A DNA stretch of 64,000 bases from Peromyscus leucopus (taxonomy: Eukaryota; Chordata; Mammalia; Rodentia; Cricetidae), in contig NC_051066.1 in NCBI RefSeq assembly GCF_004664715.2, positions 82,113,735 to 82,177,734 on the forward strand, given 5' to 3'. The notes beneath the pieces were generated by a model. The model did not search any database. It had not been told where the DNA came from and saw only the letters and a program-made list of their open reading frames with translations. Positions 34,677-47,419 of this stretch are shown piece after piece. The position numbers and the translations under genes are program-made. The number at the start of each line of letters is the position of its first letter. Position 1 is the first letter of the stretch.

Positions 34677-35235
34677 ATCAGATGTCAGAAGAAAATTCTC
34701 ATCTTCTACCTGTACCTTCATTCTCCATCAAGATTTTTGGTGGAGAGTGTATCTGACTTTCAGATGTATTTCACAGAGTAAATGAGACCATGATCTGGCC
34801 ACAACCTGATCTTGGCTAAGATAAAATGATTGAAAAGTGCAGAGGTCTCTCCTGTTTAAGATATTACTTATGATTTCTTCGAGTGATGCTATAGGCATTA
34901 AACTATAACGTTTAGGCTCCTTGAAATAAAAAGTGTTGTCCCCAAAATGTGATCTAACGATACATAAAATGCTGCCAAGGGAGCAGACAATAGACCCAAA
35001 TGTTATAGCATAAGCTGTAAAATTTATGCTAGAAAATAGAGTGGAAAAATTTTGTGAACTCGAGTTAGGCAAAGATTTCACAAATGGAATGAAAAAGCAT
35101 AGCCCCGAACAACAACAACAACAGAAAGAAAATTGGATTTCACTAAAATTAAATTGCTCACTTTCCAAACATTCCATAAAAAAATATATAAAAAGCAAGA
35201 CCAAGACGGGGAGACAATTTCTCAGAAGGTGGTCC

Positions 35236-36025
35236 TGTGTCTTACTATTTTTCAGTTGCTGTGACAGAAGCCCATGACCAAGGCAGCTTATAGAGGACAG
35301 GATATATGGGGCTTATAACTATAAGCAGAAGGTTTGAGTCCATGACCATCATTCAGGGCAGCAAGCAGTAAGGCGCTGGAGCAGTATTCGATAGTTCACA
35401 CACCCTTATCTGAAAGTAGGAGGCAGACAGAGAGAGACAGAGAGAGAACTGGGAATGGTATTGTACTGGCTGGTTTTGTGTGTCAACTTGACACAAGCTA
35501 GAGTCATCAGAGAGGAAGGAGCCTCAGCTGAAGATAATGCCTCCAATGAAATCCAGCTGTAAGGCATTTTCTCAATTAGTGATCAATGAGGAAGGGCCCA
35601 GCCCATTTTGGGTGGGGTCATTCCTGGGCTGGTAGTCCTGGGTTCTATAAACAATCAAGCTGAACAAGCTGTGAGAAGCAAGCCAGTAAGCAGCGCCCCT
35701 CAATGGTCTATGCACCAGCACCTGCTTCTAGGACCCTGCCCTGTTTGAGTCCCTGTCCTGACTTCCTTCAGTGATGAACAGCAATGTGTAAGTATAAGCC
35801 AAATAAACTCTTTCCTTGTCTACATGTTTTTGGTCATGGCGTTTTGTCGAGGCAAAACTAACCCTAAGACAGGTATGCACTTTTGAAACCCCAAATTCTA
35901 CCCCAGTGACACAATATTCCTCCAACAAGGCCACAGATCCTTAATTCTTCCCAAACAGTTCCACCAACTGAGGACCAAGTATTCCAACATATGAACCTAT
36001 GAGGGCCATTCTCATTAAAACACAT
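35236..36025 (+). mobile_element. URR1-like DNA transposon split by a nested element
   Basis: The left half (35236-35460) begins 'tcagttgctgtgacagaagc' and the right half (35873-36025) runs from 'cacttttgaaacccca' through 'cctccaacaaggccacag' to 'gagggccattctcatt'. Joined, they match the order of the copy at 290-637. A second element sits between them. Confidence 0.75.
35461..35872 (+). mobile_element. nested DNA transposon inside the URR1-like copy
   Basis: Near full length: 'tgtcaacttgacacaagcta', 'gagtcatcagagaggaagga', 'aggcattttctcaattagtg', 'gaagggcccagcccatttt', 'gttctataaacaatcaagc' and 'ccaaataaactctttcc', ending 'aaaactaaccctaagac'. The flanks 'aatggtat' and 'acaggtat' may be an imperfect 8-bp target duplication, as hAT elements make. 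Confidence 0.8.
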
Positions 36026-36183
36026 ATTTGATAAAAAAGACATATTCCAAACAAAGAATCTATATATTTATCCCCTTTGGTACCTTTTTACTTTGCTGGA
36101 GCTGGGGGTGGGGTGGGGGCATAACACAGGAAGAGTTAGTTGGAGGGGAGAGAAGGTGTGTACAGTGCTCGTGTATACAATTC

Positions 36184-36254
36184 TCAAAAAAAAAAAATCC
36201 TTACCACTTTTTATTCTTTTTTTTTTCTTTTTTTTTTTTTCTGTGTGTGTGTGT

Positions 36255-36292
<38 letters not shown>

Positions 36293-36298
36293 TGTGTT
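36184..36298 (+). repeat. poly(A)/poly(T)/(GT)n low-complexity block
   Basis: A-run 36185-36197, T-runs 36218-36240, then (GT)n to 36297 with one GGTG interruption. The Cys/Val-rich open frames here are artefacts. Confidence 0.95.
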
Positions 36299-36413
36299 AT
36301 TAACAAGGTTTCACTATGTAGACCAGGCTGACCTTGAATTCACAGAGATTTACTTATCTCTTTGTCTCTCAGATGCTTGGATTAAAGGTATGTACCACCA
36401 CACCCAGCCCACA
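36299..36413 (-). mobile_element. B1 SINE, antisense
   Basis: 'ggtttcactatgtagaccag', 'gctgaccttgaattcacaga', 'gatgcttggattaaaggtat' and 'gtaccaccacacccagcc'. Confidence 0.85.
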
Positions 36414-36527
36414 AATCATTATAACTCTCTAATTTTAAAATATTGGGGAAAAGATTTTGATCCTTCTCCACGCAAGTACATTTGAACAAATAAGGATGTC
36501 ACTGTTGGTTTGTAGGAAAATGTAATT

Positions 36528-36597
36528 TTCCTTCCTCCCTCCCCTCCTCTCCCCTCCCCTCCCCTCCTCTCCTTTCCTCTCCTTTCCTTTCCTCTCT
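36528..36597 (+). repeat. pyrimidine (CCTCTCCCCT)n tract
   Basis: Pure C/T stretch, followed to about 36760 by a degraded antisense SINE-like segment ('cttactatgtagctttgaat'). Confidence 0.85.
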
Positions 36598-36870
36598 TAT
36601 GGTTTTAGGGATGTGATCAGGGTTTTGTGCATGTGATCATGCATTCTACCACCAAGCACATGCGAATTTTAGAGAAGATGATCTTACTATGTAGCTTTGA
36701 ATTCAGGATCCTCCTTCTCAACCTCATGAGTGCTGGCTGAGATTATGTGAATGGGTTCCTAATCCCCACCTAGAAAATGGGATTTATAGTCATAAGGAAA
36801 AGCCGTGGCACACCTATGTAGAATGGCTAGAACTAAAAAGAGGGGCCAAAGTAAGTGCTAATTGGAATGT

Positions 36871-37875
36871 AGAGATTGAATTTTTTTAAATTGTATTTTA
36901 CAATACAATTCAGTTCTACTTATCAGCCATGGATTCTCTTGTTCTCCCCCCTCCCTTCCCCCCCAGCCCACCCCCCATTCCTACCTCCTCCAGGGCAAAG
37001 CCTCCCCCCCCAAGGACTGAGATCAACCTGGTAGACTCAGTCCAGGCAGGTCCAGTCCCCTCCTCCCAGGCTGAGCCAAGCATCCCTGCATAAGCTCCAG
37101 GTTTCAAACAGCCAACTCATGCAATGAGCACAGGACCCGGTACCACTGCCTGGATGCCTCCCAAACAGATCAAGTCAATCAACTGTCTCACCCATTCAGA
37201 GGGCCTGATCCAGTTGGGGGCCCCTCGGCCATTGGTTCATAGTTCATGTGTTTCCATTCGTTTGGTTATTTGTCCCTGTGCTTTTTCCAACCTTGGTTTC
37301 AACAATTCTCACTCATATAAACCCTCCTCTTTCTCGCAATTAGACTCCCGGAGCTCCACCAGGATCTGTCAGCGCTGTCTGAACCAAGTGCATTGATAAG
37401 ACCAAGAACAAACCACAAGGAGATGGGCAGATGTCAAGGCAGAAGTACATACAACAAAATGAAGAGCAGTACAGCATCACCAGAACCTAACCCTCCTCCA
37501 ATATCTAGAACTGAACATCAAAAATTGGAAGAAGTAGAAGAAAACAGCCTTATGAATAACATCATGAAGAAGGTAGAGGCTTGTATAGAAGAAAAGACAA
37601 AAAAATGGGAAGAACGCTATAAAAAACTAGAGGAAAGGACAAATAAAGTATAAGAAAACAATAAAGTCCTGGAAGAAAACAATAAAGCACTGAAAGAAAA
37701 TCATGAAAAAGCAATGAAACAAATGAAGGAAACAGTCCAAGACCTGAAAAGGGAAATAAAAAAAATGAAGAAGACACAAAGAGAGGGAATGCTGGAAATA
37801 GAAAATCTGAGTAAACAATCGGGAACTTCAGATGCAAGTATAACCAACAGTCCAATTCACAACAGAGATTGAATT
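36871..37875 (-). mobile_element. 5'-inverted (twin-primed) L1 insertion with target duplication
   Basis: 36885-37350 is an antisense L1 3'UTR ('gactgagatcaacctggtag', 'ggcctgatccagttgggggc', 'cataaaccctcctctttct'-like end). From about 37390 the plus strand instead carries the L1 ORF1 start: a lysine/glutamate-rich coiled-coil coding region (residues like 'NNIMKKVEACIEEKTKKW') that runs through a stop at 37651 to about 37860. Both pieces lie between identical flanks AGAGATTGAATT at 36871-36882 and 37864-37875. One insertion with an inverted 5' part and an internal deletion explains all of it. It is dead: ORF1 is broken and ORF2 absent. Confidence 0.88.
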
Positions 37876-38084
37876 ATTTATTGGGTTGTAAATATAAAAA
37901 AAAATTTACCTGCTTTAGAAAACAACTGGACAATCTTTAAAAGTTCAACATACCCAATCTAACTACTTCTAAATTCCCAAGATGCTGGTGTTCCCTCTTT
38001 AGGGTGCCAGGATTGGCCTTCCTAACTGGACTCTTACACAGCGCTAATCTGTTCATTACATAGTAACCAGGACAATATTTAAAA
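37876..38084. other. unique spacer, nothing recognised
   Basis: Short unique stretch between the inverted L1 and the L2 fragment. Confidence 0.4.
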
Positions 38085-38420
38085 AACCCAAGTCACTTCA
38101 CCATGCTTAAAAACTTGCCATCGGCTTCTCACTGGCCTAAGAGAAAATCCAAAGTTCTCACCTCGGCTTGCAAGGATGTCTGGGACACGGAACACTATAT
38201 CTCCAGGAGCTTCTCTCCTTACATTGCAGTGGCTGCGGGCTTCTTCCTGCCTTTCACTCACACCAAGCATGATTTTACACAAGCCCTTCCTTGCTCACTC
38301 TTTCTTCCTGAGATCATTGGCCACTAGAGTCTCTTGTCTGGTTCCCTCTCTTCATTGATTTCAAACACTTCTAGAGAAGACCATCCCTGACACCAGTCTA
38401 AATGCCATGTGCCAGGGATC
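38085..38420 (-). mobile_element. L2 fragment, antisense
   Basis: 'catgcttaaaaacttgccat', 'cggcttctcactggcctaag', 'agaaaatccaaagttctcac' and 'ttgcaaggatgtctgggaca' match the order of antisense mammalian L2 3' ends, followed by a pyrimidine-rich 'cactctttcttcctgagatc'. This is an ancient insertion that predates rodents. Confidence 0.7.
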
Positions 38421-38789
38421 TATGTCTAGGAACCAAGCACTCCAAATACAATAATTTAAAACCAGGCATTGCTCTGGGTTTACTGGTTTCAGCTGGGTGA
38501 TTAACCTACTTCTCTTTGCACAAGCAGCCAGTTTCATCTGGAACCTGGTAGAAGCCTGCCTAAGTTGGTGCCTTGTTTGGCTTGATGTCCCTCTGTGTGG
38601 CTTCCTACTGAAGAGTTTGACTTGGATCTTTGCACGGTGTGGCTGGATTCCAGGACAAAGAAGTCTCTCAGGAGGCCTGGTTAGAAAATACTAAGGTATC
38701 ATCATGCCACATTCGATTGGCCAAGATTAATCTTAGGCCTTTGTGCAGTCATAGGCAAGAAGATGGTGCTGCTTACTCAGAGAAGCAAG

Positions 38790-38804
38790 ACACACACACA
38801 CACA

Positions 38805-38864
<60 letters not shown>
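38790..38864 (+). repeat. (CA)n microsatellite
   Basis: About 36 AC dinucleotides with one CTCA interruption near the start. Confidence 0.97.
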
Positions 38865-38867
<3 letters not shown>

Positions 38868-40184
38868 ATCTGTGAGAAGTTATTTACCATCAAATTTCAA
38901 GCAATCACACGTGATCTCTCAGGTAATTTCCCCCAGTGTCTCTCACTGTTTGATATTATGTTTTAGGTTTATATGTTCAGTGTTTTCTCTCATCTTCCCT
39001 GCTAGACTGTAAGGGCCACAGAAGTTGAGTTCTTGTCGTTTCCATACCATTATATCCCTAGTACATAAAGCATTGCTGGCACACCTTCAGTGAAGGGGTG
39101 GGTGGCACTCATTCTGTTTACTTTTTCAGGGAGGGGTGTCCATCTCTGCAGGATAACACCCTGCTTCTTTCTACTTCATATTTACTTTTCACCAGGAGAA
39201 GTAAAATGATTTTTTTCTGACAAGTGTTCTGCTAAAATAATCTGATTATGTTCATCGTAGACACTTTCCTCTCAGAGCAAGCAAGTCTTTTTCCTTCTGC
39301 CATAGGGTTAAGAGTCTGACTCTGTGAGTAGGACCTGGGGCTGACCACAATGGACAGAGAACAAGTCTCTGTATGTTTACTTCAGAAAAACATCAAGCTA
39401 TGCATGGAGACGTAAAGTCACACTTTCTCAATAGTTACTAATAATAAAAGGATGCTTGGATTTCTATCTGGTTATTGCACTTAAAGTTCCTGTGGTTCCA
39501 ACTTTGGAAACAGAAGAAGGGCAACCCCCAAAAATACTAAATGTAGGGTTTCATAAATCTGTATTGATTGTATAAATGATTAAGAGTGTGTAAATGAATT
39601 TACGAATTCTGCTTATTATTTCTAAAACCATATCTTCATTTGGTACCTTTGGCCACCTACAAATCTCAGTCACAACAAAGAATTCAATTCTTCTCAGTAT
39701 CTTCGAGAAAAGACAACAGTGTTTGAATTCTGGTGTCACACTCAGTTAATATCGACTTATAGCACTTGCTCTTGCTGTTATTTACTTTAGTTTCATGGGC
39801 TCAGCAACCCAGATCATATCCTTCCAGGACACACCTTCCATCAGGAAAGCAAAACTGGCTTATAAGTTCTACTGAAGTAGGTGACTTCATCTAAATTACC
39901 ATGGAAACATTTGATGATCATCTGTGTGTCATATTACATAGTATCACACTCAAAATCTTATTGGTCAAAAAGAGACTAACCTGGATATATTTTCTTTGTA
40001 TTTGTTAGACGAATTCTTATAGTACTGTAAAAGTAAAGAAAGATATAGGGCTCTTCTATGTGGGGCTTAAGTAGTTTGGCTTATTAACATTTGTTGACAT
40101 TATCCTCAAAGTCACACAAAGATCATAAAACTTTCTTATATGACTCATGGGACTTTAATATCGTCATTGTTGACATCAGTGTTT
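38865..40184. other. no gene recognised
   Basis: Mostly unique A/T-rich intergenic sequence with no SINE. Confidence 0.45.
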
Positions 40185-40187
40185 TAG

Positions 40188-40508
40188 TCCCCATCCCGTT
40201 GCTGTGATAAAACACTCTGGCCAAAAGAACCTTAGGAAAGGAAAAGGTTAATGTGGCTTTCAGGTGATAGTCCATCATGAGGGAGTCAGGAACTCAAGCT
40301 TGCTGGCTCTCTTGCAAGTTCATGCTTAGTTATCTTTTGCATATCTCCCCGAACCATCAGCTCAGGGAATGGGCCACACACACTAGTCTGACAATCAAGA
40401 CAATCACCTACAGACATCCCTACAAGTCAATTTGAACTTGGGAATTGCTCAATTGAGGCTCTCCTCTCAGATAACTCTAGGCTATGCCAAGTTGATAAAG
40501 TTAATTAT
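40188..40508 (-). mobile_element. rodent nonautonomous DNA transposon, antisense
   Basis: 'cccgttgctgtgataaaaca', 'ctggccaaaagaaccttagg', 'ggagtcaggaactcaagctt', 'gctcaattgaggctctcctc' and 'gccaagttgataaagttaat'; same family as 34283-34676. Confidence 0.75.
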
Positions 40509-40756
40509 GACAAACAACTACTTTTATTTTGAGAAGATATGCTGAGTGCAGATTATCTCATTAATAGCTATACTAATTAACCAGTCTTTGCATAGAGTTT
40601 TCCCTCTAAAAGGGAAATGAAAGCTATATCTCTCAGGTTGGTTGCACTCTGGATAAACAGGAGTTTAGTAGATTTTAATTCTCTTACTGCTTACTTTACA
40701 TTGTATTTCTTTTACCATTCACTGAATTAATCACCTTAGGCACAGTAACAGAAGTC

Positions 40757-40920
40757 CTTTTTTTTTTTTCCAGTTTTTTGAGACAGGGTTTCTCTGTGTA
40801 GTTTTGCACCTCTCCTGGAACTTACTTGGTAGCCCAGGCTGGCCTCGAACTCACAGAAATCCACCTGGCTCTGCCTCCTGAGTGCTGGGATTAAAGACAT
40901 GTGCCACCACTGCCTGGCTG
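40757..40920 (-). mobile_element. B1 SINE, antisense, full length
   Basis: Poly(T), then 'gagacagggtttctctgtgt', 'agttttgcacctctcctgg', 'aacttacttggtagcccagg', 'ctggcctcgaactcacagaa' and 'gagtgctgggattaaagaca'. The flanks 'acagaagtcctt' (left, 40747-40758) and 'acagaagtcctt' (right, 40921-40932) are an intact target duplication. Confidence 0.95.
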
Positions 40921-40932
40921 ACAGAAGTCCTT

Positions 40933-43900
40933 AATTCATGCTCGAGTTGCTCCTTTACTAAGTGCCAGTCCATGTCCAGTGCTTTATCTTAGAATGGAGT
41001 CCTTAGTGACAGAAAATGAAATTCCATCTGGGCACTAAAACTCAAGATTGGGCAGTTCCCCCCATTGATAAGGAAAACTTGGGTTAGATTTATCTCCTTT
41101 AAGTTATTCTGAACTTCTTTGATTCTGTTTAGGTGTGAGGTTGACCAGATAGTACACATGTTATTCTTTGGCTCAACCTATCTCTGCTATAACTACTGGG
41201 TTGTGTCTTTACTGCATGAAGATGCCAGTAAACGACATAAATAAACCTGCATGATCACATTCTAGTAAAATATTTACAGAAATAGGTAGCAGGCCATGTT
41301 TGGTCTTTGGTATGTAGGTTATTGACTCATGGTTTAGGGTATCAGAGAAGAGAGTGAATGTACTGGTCGGGGTTTAAGACAGAGAGTCAATGAATTGGCA
41401 TTCAGTTCTGAGTCTACCAGTTTAGTTTAATTCAGTGGGTGTTCATTGTTCAGATGGAAACACTATGGCCTGTGGTGCCGGTCTCCTTTCCCTCTCCAGC
41501 AGCGATTCAGAAAGAATGCAGATCCAGTCTTCGAACCCTCAAGACAGGATTGCAGGCAGCTGCCATCTGTGTTTCCTGTGTGAGAGGAGATGAACTTGTC
41601 ACTCCTGAGACAGTGTCAGTTCCTGCAGAGTGATGGGTACCTTGAGGCTGCATAGGCTTGGCTCTAATTCCTCAAGGACTCAGAATCCAGTGCCACGTTC
41701 CCAGGTCAAATCTTCTAGAATCCTTAAATGGGGCTATAGGGTTTTGCTCAGTATTTGCCCGTGGCTGGTTATGAGGATCAAATGTGGCACTGTGAGGAAA
41801 TCCTTCTGCATCCTGTCAAACACAGAAATCCTTCTTTATAGACTTTCAACACTTGCTTAGTAAGTCAAAGCAACAACAAAATATTTATCAAACCTCATCT
41901 CATCTCTTAAAGAGCAACAATGAGGAGGATAAAATCCCTATCAATCTTCAAGGTTTACATGAAAACATTTAGCAACTGGGACACAAGGAAAGTATCCACC
42001 CGTAAAAATGAAAGTATTTTGAGAAATTAGGCCAAACATTCTACTTTTACAAAAATGATATGTGAATTGTGTTGCCCAAGGTGTTCTTTGTTCTCAAGTT
42101 TTACAGATGCCAGGTGACAAATTCTGAAATAGTTCCTAAAGACAAGAATTCAAATACCAGATAGTAGAAAGCAATTTTTTTTTTTTTAATTTTAAAGTGG
42201 AGACAGCAATGGATGGAGCCTTCAAGGGAAGCTCTTTGAGAGATCTCTATGGATTAGAATACCTTTTGGTTTCAAGTAATAGAAGCCAGTTTGGTTTCAC
42301 GTGGGGAAAAATAAGGACTTATTTTGAAGCAAAGTTGTATCCCATAACTCAGGAGCACTTATTATATTCAACCCCCAGGTGGTAACTTGAGGTAGATCCT
42401 TAAAAACCAACAAAGCCTGTGGGTAATCATTGTATTCTCTCCATATGATTGCTTCATATCTTGCTTGCTGTTTTCATTGGCCTGGTCTTCTGTCTACATT
42501 CTTATGATGGGGGAAAAGCCAAGCGTCATCATCCAAACTCATTCACTGTTAAGAGTTTAAATGCTAGAGATGGAACTGGAGGCATCAGATGCTTACTCTG
42601 TTTCAATCAAGTGTAGTCAGCATGGCAGAGATGCCAAAAATGCTTTCCAGTGTTACAAGGAAATATATTTTGCTGAACAAGTTGGAAATTGACTTACAGA
42701 TGGGCCACGCACTTCCTGCTTGATGTTTGATGGTTGTAGTGTTAGGGTATAAGCCTTTGTTGGTTGAGGGGAATAAGTTCATCTTGGCCAGGTTGACAAC
42801 AATTTTATCTCAGTTGCCTTTTCTTTTATACCACATCCTGGCCTTTTTTTTTTTCACAACTTCTTTCCTCTCCAGTGTGGACTGTTGTTGTGATATGGGG
42901 CAGTGATGACTAATGGCTCTTCTGTTACATTAGCAAATATATAATAGCACCTTTATACATGTGCTATTCTTCTGCAAGAAAAGGTCTGGATCCTAGTCCC
43001 TACTCCAGGTCTAATGAAGAGCTATTCAGTACAGCCAGTTATCCATCAGACTACACCTAGGCCTTCTGTAATTTCTTGGTCATTGATGAGTACATCAGAA
43101 AGCCTTGCAATGAAAGAGAGTATTTGTTCTTCTATTATCAGTGTATACCAGCACACTGATAGGCATTTAGCTCAAAAAATACCAAATGCCAATATAGATT
43201 CTTGAATAGAAGGACAGGATAATGGAATCATAAGAAACACTGGTACGGCAGAGAAAAAGCTTAGAGAATATTTTTATGTTAAAGCAGAAAGGAACTTAGC
43301 TACCGACTAGAATCCCTAACCCTTCCCAGAAGATATGTTCATGTCCTGGTTCTCTGGTGCCTGGGAATGTTGCCTTACATGGAAAAAAAAATTCTTCAGG
43401 TGTGCTTGAATCAGGAATTTTCAGTTATAGAGAGTACTCTGGATCCTCCCTACAGGCCTGATGTAATCATGATACTTACAGTAGGAAAAGTTACGAGTCA
43501 GAGAAGGCTCTGTGGTGACAGAAACAGAGACTGTGCTGTGACAACGGTAGAATGTGGGGCCACAGGCCAAAGAATATAGGTGGCCACTAGATATTGAGAA
43601 GACCTTGCTCCCTAAGCAGATTCTCCTGAGAACTGCTAGAAGGAGCCATTTCTGATTATCATCTTGATTTTAGCCAAGTGGAAGGAACACAGCTGGAGCC
43701 CACAGACGAGAAGTGGTGGGTCAAATTCAGCTAGCATAACTGTTTTGTTGGAAGAGGATGCTATTTTAAGAAAGGAAAACAAAAATGACTCAACCTTTAA
43801 AAATGAGTGTATTTTGCATAAAATCTGGATTTCTTATGGGAATCTACATTTCTGGGTGATAACCATGAGTTAATCTGAGTGGCCACTCCTCTGTGAGTTG

Positions 43901-44430
43901 AGCTTTGAGCCTGTTAGCTGTAGCTTCCTCCGTTCACTAGGGGCTCCCTAAATCTAAATCTTGGAGGTTGCACATCTGTAGATAGGCAGAGAGGACTGCA
44001 CATTTTAAGAAAGCAAAAAGTTTTAATACATGTAGGATCCTAATGCAGACATTAACACAGGGGGAATCAAAATGTGGGTGTGTTAGGGATTTAACTATTT
44101 TTTGCAACTTTTCCACAAATATTAAACTGTTCTAAAATTAAAAATGAATTTCTTTTCATTAAAAAAGGAAATTGAGTTGAGTATGTCCCTTTGTGAAAGG
44201 GGTTGTTGCTATGTATTAAATCTGTGAACATAGTGATTTTTTTTTGTTGTAAGAAGTCTCCAGGTTCTGTTTCATTCATTCTATTACTCTCTGGACCACT
44301 CTCGAGAGTGGACCCACAAACTCTAGGCTTCTTTGAACTATAGATGGAGTTCTGGGCCCCAGAGAGGAAAAAAAAATGTGTCCAGGACCAGAGCACTGCT
44401 TAGGAAGCAGATTCAAATGGAACTCAGGAC
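40933..44430. other. mostly unique intergenic sequence
   Basis: No gene recognised. Short T/A runs lie at 42174-42188 and 42847-42855. The frames at 41439-41633, 41630-41860, 43367-43579 and 43664-43873 resemble no protein I know. The stretch is repeat-poor and therefore worth a conservation scan. Confidence 0.45.
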
Positions 44431-44431
44431 T

Positions 44432-44541
44432 CTTTTTTTTTTTGGGGGGGGGGCTGGCACCTGGCTACTGGAAATGATAAAGTCCACATCCTGGACTGTA
44501 TTGCGAATCACCTTTAGCTGCCTAGAGACCCCCCCCCCACC

Positions 44542-44592
<51 letters not shown>
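44432..44592 (+). repeat. T12-G9, C9 and (CA)n microsatellite cluster
   Basis: A T-run joined to a G-run at 44431-44452, a C-run at 44530-44537, then about 23 CA dinucleotides at 44547-44592. Confidence 0.95.
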
Positions 44593-44594
<2 letters not shown>

Positions 44595-47398
44595 CAATTA
44601 CCTCACTTATGTTTTATATCTTGTGCATAGGGAAAATATTTGACATTTGCCAAACACCAAATGTACTTTGGATTTTGTTACTTATATATTAGTTAGCCCT
44701 AGCTATGCACAGAATACTCCTCCAAAAGCCAGAAGGTTTCAGATGGCCAGACTCAAGGCCTCCTGCATAGGGCAGAGGGGCTGCCACTAGGCTGTGGATC
44801 TTGTTGATTCTGCTGGGTAGAAGCTGAGGCAGGCATTTTGTGTGGCCTCAGGCCATGCCGGGAGGGAGGGATTAAAAGACTAAGTGGATTTGAGAGGTTA
44901 TGACTGCTTCCAGAACACTGTGCATCCATAGCCTTGGGTCTAAAAGGCCTTGATGTGTTTGGCTCAGAGTTGGCTAGAAGGCCAAGGCTATATGCTGCTG
45001 CAGGACTAAACAGGCTTAGAAATGTGCTTTTGCTGGCTTGCCTCTGTTCTTATCTCTGAAAGGCCATTTCCACACTAACAGCTTTCTCTGGGACCCAAAG
45101 TGCTGTACAGGTATTAAATGAGTAGCTTTTCCCATCTTTTCCAGCAATCTGAGGGAGAGAAGGGAGAGGTAAAGGTGGTGATGAGGCTAATACCACCTTG
45201 TTGAGTGCTACCCCTGTGTTCATGGTTTATATGTCCTGTCATGTGACTATGCTTTCTACTTATCACATTGCTCTGTGGGCCATTCTAAGCATATGGCTCC
45301 TGGAAACAATCAATTTGTGGATGAGGATTCAGAGACCCAGAGAGATAAGACGATGTGGCTGGGGTCACAGAGGTCACTGGGGAGGTGTTGTAAAGAGAGC
45401 TCAGATCTTTTTCATACCAGTGCTCTAAAGGAAAGGGATGATGATGAAGAAGTGATCCATTCATATTAATATTAATTCTAGAACTCTCACCTGCATGAGT
45501 GTGGAGCCCTAGGCTGTGTGGTCAATGGACTGTACCCTAGAACTGATTGCCAGGGGGAGGTCCTCTATTTAATAACTGTGTGACATGGGCATATTATTTA
45601 ACCTATTGAAACATTTGTTTTATTTTTATAAAATGAAGATGCTAATAATACTCACTTGAAAAAGGTAACATATAAGGTATAATTAAAGGGATTTAGTAAG
45701 TAAATATTTGTAGCTGTTATATAACTGTGAACTTTGGTTGAAAGATAGTAATATGAACTCAGTTTTGACAATAAAGTCAAAGCTCAAAGCAGCTGTGTAG
45801 TTTGCCCAGGAGCACATGCAGGGAGTAAGCTGGGATTTGGAGCCATATCTCTGCTCTAAGTCACCGACTGTTTTATCTGTAGCTCTTAGGTTTTCTTGGA
45901 CCAGTATGTCTTGGGGTAATTCCATGGCTAACAAGCTTTTCTGTGTAAACAAAATTTCTGTGCTTCTGCTGGCAAAATGTCACTGTTTCCATGATTCTTA
46001 GCTCTTTCAGCACCTTCTAATGTCTTTCCTTGAATATTTGTGTTCAATTTTCTAAGAAAATGCTATAAAAATCTGAATCCAAGGAACTGAATAGGAGAGG
46101 CTAAGTTAGGGAATTGTGATGAGTTTGAGGCTACACTGGGCTGCTGAGGAAGACCTTGTCTTGACAGTAATGTACCCCTTCCCCACCAAAAAAGTCCAAA
46201 TAACTCCTGCCCTAGAGTTGACTGAATGACATTAGCAGTTGTTAATGCTGACTGCAAAAATGAATGTTTTATTTGAAACTGGCAAGACTGTTTTGCCTTG
46301 GTGTCTTCAAGCAACATAAAAATAATTAAGTTCATGTAAAAAGGAATGGCCTTTGACCACAGGCTTGATATACAGGCTAATAGTTCTGGAAAGCAATTAA
46401 GATAGAATTCTGTTGTAGTAATTTAGATATTGTTACCAGAGACTCATAAATGGTGGGACCTGGATCAAGTGTTTGTGACAAAATTGCACAGCATCCCATG
46501 CTTTGAAAGCTTTCTACTTTAGTCTGTTGTTTGCATTTATTTAGGATCCATGCTGCTCTTTATGGATTATGCTTTATATAAGCTCTTAAGACATATCAAA
46601 AATTGACAGGGATTATGGAAGGTCTCATTTTAGTTAAAATCATTTAGTTTAGTCTCCATTTAGTTGAAATCATTCTAATTCAATTAGTTCACTAATGTTT
46701 GCGCTGTGTGTCAAGTGATTACCTGGGATAAAATGAGGCATACAGAATTCTCATCTCTTCAGGCTACAACCTTATTATTGTTTCTGTGCAGCCCACTTTT
46801 TGTCATATAAAGTGATAGGTATGGGTAATGGTCTGCACTTTGTAGACAGTCATATTAAATGAACTAATTTGATTAGGAACAGGTTTTCATGTCATGGTGT
46901 GGGCCGTCCACAGGAAGGCTCAAAATAAGGGGCAGGATTCCAATTCTGATCCCTCAACAAGGGTCCCAAGCCATCTACAGCTATTGTTATGTAAAGAGAA
47001 CAGTGTCCTCAACGGGTCAGCTCTCTCTCCATTCTATGACTTCACTCAGCTTTCATTTTGTTTTTATATGTCTGGACAGTCAGAAAACAGTCATCACTGT
47101 CCTGGAAGGACATAGAAGATGATTCTTATGAGAAGCCACTGTTCCAATGTGTCTGTGATGTGACAATGTCCAATGATATGGAAAAAGGAGAATTGATGGC
47201 AAGGAATAGTCCTTGATATTTGTACACTGGAAAATACATTAGCTGAAGTGCTTAACCATATTTCTGAGGCTATAGGAGGACTCTCAGTTGAGTCTGGGTT
47301 GTGGGGAGTAATTTGCTTCAAGATTCCTGAAGAACAAGTCATTTTATGGAGACAAAGAGGAGTGAAGAACAACAGGTATGCATCATGAAAGTGAGTCA
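44593..47398. other. mostly unique intergenic sequence
   Basis: No gene recognised. 46330-46880 is A/T-rich and repeat-free, with homeodomain-type motifs (two GGATTATG sites at about 46563 and 46611). See the finding. Confidence 0.45.
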
Positions 47399-47419
47399 AA
47401 AAAAAAAAAAAAAAAAAAA
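47398..47419 (+). repeat. poly(A) run
   Basis: About 22 A's. No retrocopy body could be recognised immediately before it. Confidence 0.95.

Noticed and set aside
37393..37653. Lys/Glu-rich 86-codon coding region
   Set aside because: It is the start of L1 ORF1 in an inverted, truncated L1, not a host gene.
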